From Eudorina sp. 2006-703-Eu-15 (taxonomy: Eukaryota; Chlorophyta; Chlorophyceae; Chlamydomonadales; Volvocaceae), in the NCBI GenBank assembly GCA_003117195.1, contig BDSI01000066.1, positions 124,001 through 188,000 of the forward strand: a stretch of 64,000 nt of DNA, given 5' to 3'. The notes under the pieces are model-generated. The model was not told the DNA's origin. It was given only the letters and a program-made list of their open reading frames with translations, and made no database searches. Shown here in pieces: positions 57,923-64,000 of this stretch (its first letter is position 1; the number at the start of each line of letters is the position of its first letter). Both the position numbers and the translations under genes were made by a program.

Positions 57923-60900
57923 ATGTCCCAACTCGCATTCCAGCCGCTATATCCGCAAGAGAAAGACCACCAGCTGACGACTGTTTGTGTGACGGGGGTG
58001 ACAGGATACATGGCCGGTGAGCGCGCCAACGTGGTGCCTGCGACGCGTATGACTTTCGGGCTTGAGCCTTGTATTAGCGAAGGGAAAACAGTGGACTCAC
58101 CTGTAGGAGCAGTTAACGTCTGTGTCAATACGCACGCTTTCCGAGTTTTTAGGAACAATCACATACGCAAACCGCCCCGCACCGCGCCCTTTTCGCACAG
58201 GCCCCGTCGTGGCCCGGCTTTTGGAGACAGGCCACACCGTCCACGGCACCTGTCGCGCACCCGATAAGCAGGAGACGGTCGCGCACCTGCTCGCCTTGCC
58301 AGGCGCTTCCGAGCGGCTTAGGCTTTTCAAAGCGGACCTGCTGCTGCCTGATGGGTGAGCGGAGCCTCCCCCGGGCCCTCCGTAGGTCCTTAAAAGGTGC
58401 CGGGGAGACGCCCTGAAGGGGGTGATGGTCTGATGGAAGCGTCAACTCCCGGCGGCAGCGCAGCACCCTTCATGTTGGGTTGTTGGGCCGGGCTGGCAGC
58501 TTGGCTGGTCCCTCAGTCCACCTCACCCCCTCCGCCCGCGGACCTGCGCGGTGCTGCATCCGTGGGGGGCCCCCTCAGCAGTCCCGGGGGCTGTCATCCT
58601 TCCGAAGCCCATGGCCGGGCCGCCATCGCGTCCCTGGCGGTCGGACACTCCGACAACGCAGTGCAGCGCTCCGTCCCCCGGAGGGCCGGATCCCATCCAT
58701 GGTCGCGCTGCCGCGCGGAAGCTGCCTCGTGGGGATGCGGCTCCCAAGGCGCAGCTGCAGCAGCTGCAGCAGCAGCAGCAATGAGCAGCAATGAGCAGCA
58801 ATGAGCAGCAGCAGGAGATCGTTCGTCCCGCCTTGCGCTTCGGGCTCCTCGTTCCGGGGTTCTTTGGACGCTGACGCAATCCCGACCGCATACGTGCGCC
58901 CCCGGGGGTCGCATCCCGCCACCCTACAGCTTCGAGGAGGCCATGCGCGGCTGCGATTACGTCATCCACACCGCCTCGCCGTACATGAACAACGTGAAGC
59001 CTTCCGAGACCCGCGCCAAGTTGATTGACCCCGCGGTCAAGGGGACGGAGCACGTTCTGGGTGAGCCCGAGGCCACGCTCGTGCGTCACCTTGCGCAGTT
59101 CGCAGTTCCTGCCCGCGACATTGGCGTTGGCGTTGGCCCCTCCTGGCCCCTGGCGGGCTCATCCTCACCTCAAACCCGTACCCCGACCTCACAACGGACC
59201 CATCTTTGCTGCGGCAGCGAGGCGATATCCATATAATGACACAATCCTTTCACATTCGCCCACCGCACTCACCCACCCACCCGCCCAACCCCCCATCCAC
59301 CGGGCTCTTCGGGCCGCAGGCGCCGTCAACCGCACCCCCACCGTCAAGCGGGTCGTCATGACCAGCTCATGCGCCGCCATATACGGCAACCCCTCGGAGC
59401 GAGGCCTAGACCACGTGTACACCGAGGCGGACTGGTGTGTGCGTGTGTGGGGGGCCTGGGGCGGGGCGTAGAAACCCGCCCGTGCCAAACGGGTTGTCCG
59501 TATACGTATGACCATGGTAAGCGTGCGTGTGTTTAGAGGAGAGACGGCCCGCGTGCGCGTTTGTTGTTGGCGAGCTTAGCCGCAAGATAAGATGCTTCCG
59601 TACTGACAGGCGTTTTAGATGGGAACGTACTGACAGGCGTTTTAGATGGGAAACAACCGGGATCCTAACGGTGTGTTTTGCGACTGTGTGTGCGCCCGGT
59701 GCGTGTATACCTGGGAATCAGAAAGGGACGCTGGGGAAGGGATCGCAGGTCGGGTTGGGGGCGCACGGCGCAGGACGGACGTTCAGGTCGACTCTGCCGT
59801 GTCTTCCGACCCCCCGGTGGACCCCCGACTGGCGGCCCTGGGGCTGCCTGGTGCTGACGTGTGTGGGCGTGGCGCTTGAGGCGGCGTGACGTGACGTGAC
59901 GTGACATGATACCCCACTAGCGGCCTGTGCGGGCTCGGCGAGGCGAGGCGAGGCTCCGGCTGCGGCTCAGGAGCACTGCACTGCGCTGCGGCCGTTTGCA
60001 TTGTACGGCATTGCTGCCACTTGGCGTCTTGGCGGGCGCCCCCTTCCTTCCAGGGAATGTGTTTCCCGGGGGATGCCTCTCCTGGTGGGCTTGTCCGGTG
60101 GATCCGACGACCCCGCGGGGCACCCGCTCGGGGTCTTGACAGGCCGCCCTGCTGCCGCTGCTGCTTGTGGCTGGCTGCCGCTCGGTCCCCCGCAGGAATC
60201 CCACCGCCTCCGAAACCGTGTTGCCGTACTATTACAGCAAGAAGCTCGCGGAAGAGAAGGCCTGGGAGATTGCCAAGGCGCAGGAGCGATGGCAGCTGGT
60301 GGCCATCAACCCGGCAGTCATCATGGGGCCGCCGCTGAGCAGCCGCAGCGACGGCGAGTCGGTGGGTGGCCCACGGGTTGGTGGATGGCTCACGGGTTGG
60401 TGGATGGCCCACGGGTTGGTGTATGGCCCACGGGTTGGTGGATAGCTCACGGGTCGGTGGATGGCCCACGGGTTGGTGGATGGCCCACGGGTTGGTGGAT
60501 GGCCCACGGGTCGACTCTCGGCAGCTGGTTGGGTCATGTTGGGACTCCACGGGTCCACGTCTCTGTAGATGCCGTGTCCGTGGTGGTGTGGGTGTGTATG
60601 TGGCACACACGGCACCTGCCCGACACCATCGCGCGGAAGTGGCTCATGTGATGTGGAAGGGCGTCCCGATAGCTTGGCGACACCGTCTATGTGTATTTCG
60701 GCTGAGATGCTTCCGGGCTGTGCTCCATCATGTCGGGCCCACCAGGGGCCCACCAGGGGCCCGTGAAGCTGCATGGTCGCACTTGGTAGGTCGTGGACGT
60801 CACGAGTTCCTGCTGAGCCCACCCAGGGTGGAGGAGCTCTTCACTTCCTCTCACATCCGTCACATCCGCGGCTCCCCGGACCCCTCCCCGGACCCCTCCC

Positions 60901-62400
60901 CGGCCCACCCAGATCAACATGATCCGCAACATCCTGGCGGGTAAGGCCCACCCCGCGTGTCCGGTGCTGGGCTTCGGGATGGTGGACGTCCGCGATGTGG
61001 CGGCCGCGCACTGCCTGGCGATGGTGCACCCCGCGGCGGAGGGCAGGTGTGTTATTAAGGCAGGCAGGACAGGAGTGCGTGACATGCGGCGGAGGGCAGG
61101 GGTGTGTGTGTGTGTGGGGGGGGGGGCGATTGGAGGTCGGGTGGGGGGAGGATTCAGGGCGAAGGGTTTTTCGAGGGTGGAGGGGCGTGCACTTGCCCGG
61201 CCAGCTCCAGGAGGGGGTTGCGCTGCAGCTGCTGTCAGCCGACCCACCCGTGTTGCTTCCGTGACCACGTATCTCTCCCACCCCGCCCCACCCTACACCA
61301 ATCCGTACACGCCACCCCCTATCTGCCGCACCTCTAGCGGTCAACACCTAGGGGCCCATCACCTCGGGTCACTTGCCCATCTCTGCTCGTGTCGCCTCGC
61401 CACCCCGTCCCCTCCCCCGTTCCCCACCCCACCCCACCCCACCCCGTCCCCTCCCCGCTCCCCACCCCACCCCACCCCACCCCACCCCACCCTGCCCCCA
61501 GGTACATCACGGTGTGTCGGTCCATCTACTACTCGGAGATGATTGGCCTCATCAAGAAGGCCTTCCCGGACTCCGGGCTCAAGACCCCCATCACGGTGGC
61601 GCCCAAGTGGCTGCTGTGGCTGGTGGGCCCCGCGGCCGGACTGTCCAGGGACCTGGTCAGGTGGGCGGGGGAGCAGTGTGTGTTTGTTTGGTGAGGAACC
61701 CGCCCGTGTGTGTTATTCGGCGGGCAGGGCCGGAGTGCGTGCTGTGCAAGGTGTGTCCTTGTGTGTATGTATGAGAAACATGTGTGGTGTGGTGTGGGTG
61801 TTAAATAACTGTGTGTCTCCGGTGGGTGGGTGGGTGGGTGGGTGGGTGGGTGGGGCAATGGTGCATAGATGGGGATCTTCGGATAGGCGGCATGGTCAGG
61901 AGGATGCCACTTACGTCAGCGGGACGGCACACCGGACGTGCTGCGGGCGTGTGGCCGCTCAGCAGCCCTGCCGCTGCTACTGCTGCTGCTGCTACTGCTG
62001 CTGGCCGATGAGCATCCGACCGCGGCCTCGCTTCATCGCACCTCAGAGTCCTCGAGGGTCCGGTCCGGCCGCCATCCCCAATCCCATCCGCCAGAAATAC
62101 ATACGGGCTGCCCTTCTCGCCCACGGTTCTTCCCGGTTGCTCCCGCCTCCCCATCTGCCCAAGAAGTCTCATCACCATCAGACACACCCACCCCATATGC
62201 TTGAGGGACCGCCCGCATCCACCACCAACCCCTCGCGTCACCCCCCTCTGCCCGTCCTCAGCAACGCGGTGGGCATGTGCCCCCAGTTCGACAGCTCCAA
62301 GATCCAGAGCGAGCTCGGGTTCCGGTTCCACCCACTGGAGGCGGCGCTCAAGGACGCGGTGGAGGGGATGCTGAGCTTGGGGATCGTGAAGCCGTTTTGA
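57923..62400 (+). CDS. NAD(P)-dependent extended SDR, dihydroflavonol-4-reductase/cinnamoyl-CoA-reductase-like (363 aa)
   Basis: Exons: 57923-58016, 58201-58354, 58930-59060, 59320-59434, 60196-60361, 60913-61046, 61502-61660, 62262-62400. They sum to 1,092 bases with matching phases, giving 363 residues, a normal length for this family. TGVTGYMAG (residues 24-32) is the Rossmann dinucleotide-binding loop. DYVIHTASPY follows the next strand. TSSCAAIYG carries the catalytic Ser, and YYYSK (176-180) is the YxxxK motif. GFGMVDVRDVAAAH and a C-terminal helical region complete the fold. Family members reduce carbonyl or 3-beta-hydroxy substrates with NADPH; the algal substrate cannot be told from sequence. 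Start chosen at the ATG before SQLAFQPLYPQ. This is the only complete copy in the window; a duplicate was broken by inversion. Confidence 0.93.
60362..60512 (+). repeat. 20-bp minisatellite in SDR intron 5 (copy B)
   Basis: About eight units of TTGGTGGATGGCCCACGGG type immediately after the donor of exon 5. The paralogous array is at 36551-36703, with the same unit count but a different order of variant units. Confidence 0.85.
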
Positions 62401-63875
62401 GGGAGGGGGCTCGGGGAAGGTACGACATCGACCAGTCCCAGGCGTCTCGGGGCCCGGGGATTGATGGGTGGGTGGGTGGGTGGGTGTATCTATTCGTCAT
62501 CGGATGAAACGATGACGGTCATCTCCATGATGGCATGTCCTTACGTACATACCCTAGTTAACCTATGCGCAGGAGGTGGTTTGAAGGAGTGATGGGAGCT
62601 GCAGCGCATCCGGGCCTTCCCCAAGGGGCGCGAACTGCAGCAGCGGCGGCAGTGTACCCCAATCGCCAGTGTATCCCAAAGTCCCAGCAGGGCCACTGAG
62701 GGGGCCTGTAGGTGATTCGGCTGTACACTTATTTTGCACAGCCAACGTACATATTCAGTGTGTTTAGGTAAGAGACCCGCCCGTGACCCTATTCTGTGTG
62801 TGGAAACGGACGTGCCTCGCCGTGCGACAGATCCGCAGTGGTGGGTGCTTACAACGCGGCCGCCATGGTCAGTGGTGGGGTGCGTGCTGGACGCGCGGTG
62901 CCGAGTGAGACGTCACGTTACCCAATCGTGGCAGTCGTGACTGCAAAACAACTATAAGCCTGTAGACTTTGACTGATGGGGTCATGCGCTCGTGCTGATG
63001 GACTCCAGGGCAGGCAAAGGAGAGGAACCGTCCGCGTGTCGGGCATCTGAGGGGGCTGTGTTGCAAGTCTGGGGTTAATAAGGAAAGGAAATTATCAGAC
63101 CCAGACACATCGCAGGTCCGGGGTGGTGTGCCCCGCGCCGTTGCTTAGGTCTTGACCTGTGTGAGACGGCTGGCTCTATGCGCTCCGTTGAGTCTGCTGC
63201 AACGCGACACCGCCGCCACCGCGTTCGGGCGTCCAGTCGTACGCGCGGCGGGACAACAGGGATGACCGGGGTGCACACTCTCTAGGTATTCGACAGTGAC
63301 CGACCTCGCCGGGCCGCACCCCAGACAGCGGAATTCGGGAGCAAGCGGCAGTGATTTCCAGTGCCTTCCTGCCGTACAGTAACACCCATCACGCGACATC
63401 TGCATTACGAGGCACCTCCGCAGGGAGACGACGAGTGCATGTACGGCAACCAAGAGTGCATGTACGGCAACGTTCGCAGCCTGCATGACTCGCTAGCGGT
63501 CGCCCTCACATCGACCTGTTGGCGCGTGGGATCTCAGTGCAGAGATCACACGCTGCCGCGTCGGTCCCCCTTACCCCCGCCCCCCCTTACCCCCCGCCCC
63601 CCCTCGGGTTTATTTCTTCTTTTTTCAATTTATACCCCTCCCCATAGCTCTGAGCACACAAGTACCGCAACCCACCGCCATTGAGACCCTTCTCTCGGAC
63701 CACTTCACTAGATGCATAACTTCGCCCCGGGGACCACCGTCACAGGGTGCATCCATTCGCGCCCCCTTCGCGGGGCTACCCTAGCACCTCCTGACCTGCG
63801 GGACCCCAACCCGTCCAGCGTCCCCGCCTCCCTGCCACCGCCTCACTAGCCTCGCCACTCTCCCCCAACGTGCCC
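62401..63875. other. Intergenic region, duplicate of 38754-40218
   Basis: Same layout as the upstream copy with small indels, including one extra C-rich CCCCTTACCCCCGCC-type unit near 63575-63600. No gene supported. Confidence 0.55.
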
Positions 63876-64000
63876 TCAGCATAACGCCAGCTCCGCCGAC
63901 GCAAACTTGGCCCCACAGAAGCGCGCCGGGGCACCTGGGCCGTGGCCGCTGCTGCCCGGGGCAGCACGGCCGCGGAGCATGACGATGGCCCGCCGTACAC
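63876..64000 (-). CDS. Duplicate of the last exon of the unrecognised gene (cut by window end)
   Basis: Same sequence as 40219-40343, ending at the TGA in 63876-63878. The rest of the gene would lie beyond the window. Confidence 0.55.
   Translation of the reverse strand, partial: VRRAIVMLRGRAAPGSSGHGPGAPARFCGAKFASAELALC

Larger units (their letters stand above)
47158..60303 (-). repeat. Arm B of the large inverted repeat
   Basis: Partner of 19801-34043. In this copy the segment is contiguous with the SDR gene's downstream exons at 60304, so this is the unrearranged orientation. Confidence 0.92.
60296..64000 (+). repeat. Direct-repeat segment, downstream copy (runs off window)
   Basis: Partner of 36485-40343. 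The start-to-start distance of 23,811 bp gives the apparent spacing of the tandem duplication. Confidence 0.92.

Overview
This window looks like nuclear DNA of a Chlamydomonadales-type (volvocine-like) green alga. It is very GC-rich. Genes are cut into many short exons by GT-AG introns with G-rich 5' ends and C/T-rich 3' ends. Proteins carry long Ala/Gly/Ser/Pro low-complexity stretches, a TGTAA-type polyadenylation signal is visible, and a short intronic tract of CCCTAAA telomere-type units is present. There is no bacterial-style operon organisation. All multi-exon models below were built by hand from splice sites and reading phase.

Region 1 (1-17.8 kb) is one very large plus-strand gene whose 5' end lies outside the window. 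It encodes a multi-pass membrane protein of at least about 2,650 residues ending in a class III nucleotide cyclase domain with guanylyl-cyclase specificity residues. A 571-base assembly gap interrupts it. Region 2 (17.8-19.8 kb) is simple-sequence intergenic DNA.

Region 3 (19.8-64 kb) is a rearranged tandem segmental duplication with a spacing of about 23.8 kb. The downstream unit is collinear: inverted arm B (47,158-60,303), then a direct-repeat segment (60,296 to the window end). The upstream unit has its first part flipped (arm A, 19,801-34,043), while its direct-repeat segment (from 36,485) kept its orientation. One inversion breakpoint falls inside exon 5 of a dihydroflavonol-reductase-like (extended SDR) gene. 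The intact copy is at 57,923-62,400 (363 aa). The other copy is split into an N-terminal half (19,801-22,163, minus) and a C-terminal half (36,485-38,753, plus). A 507-bp hAT-like non-autonomous transposon (35,978-36,484) sits exactly at the break, and the 8 bp CTGGTGGC is duplicated on the two gene halves.

Each inverted arm carries an intact 8-exon gene on opposite strands: 26,947-32,093 plus (681 aa) and 49,100-54,085 minus (655 aa). Each encodes a SAM-like N-terminus, a PD-(D/E)XK nuclease-like domain and a C-terminal protein-kinase-like domain. This resembles Crinkler/RHS-type (CR) proteins. The last seven exons are nearly identical between the copies, but the first exon is strongly diverged, pointing to exchange or conversion of the N-terminal module. 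Smaller content includes remnants of a SET-domain (Rubisco LSMT/SETD-like) methyltransferase, a broken trehalose-6-phosphate phosphatase fragment, the C-terminal half of an EVE/PUA-like (THYN1-type) protein, an unrecognised 5-exon minus-strand gene at 40.2-42.5 kb, and several short dispersed repeats. One repeat family of about 45-50 bp sits mostly inside introns and is present in one duplicate intron but absent from the other.
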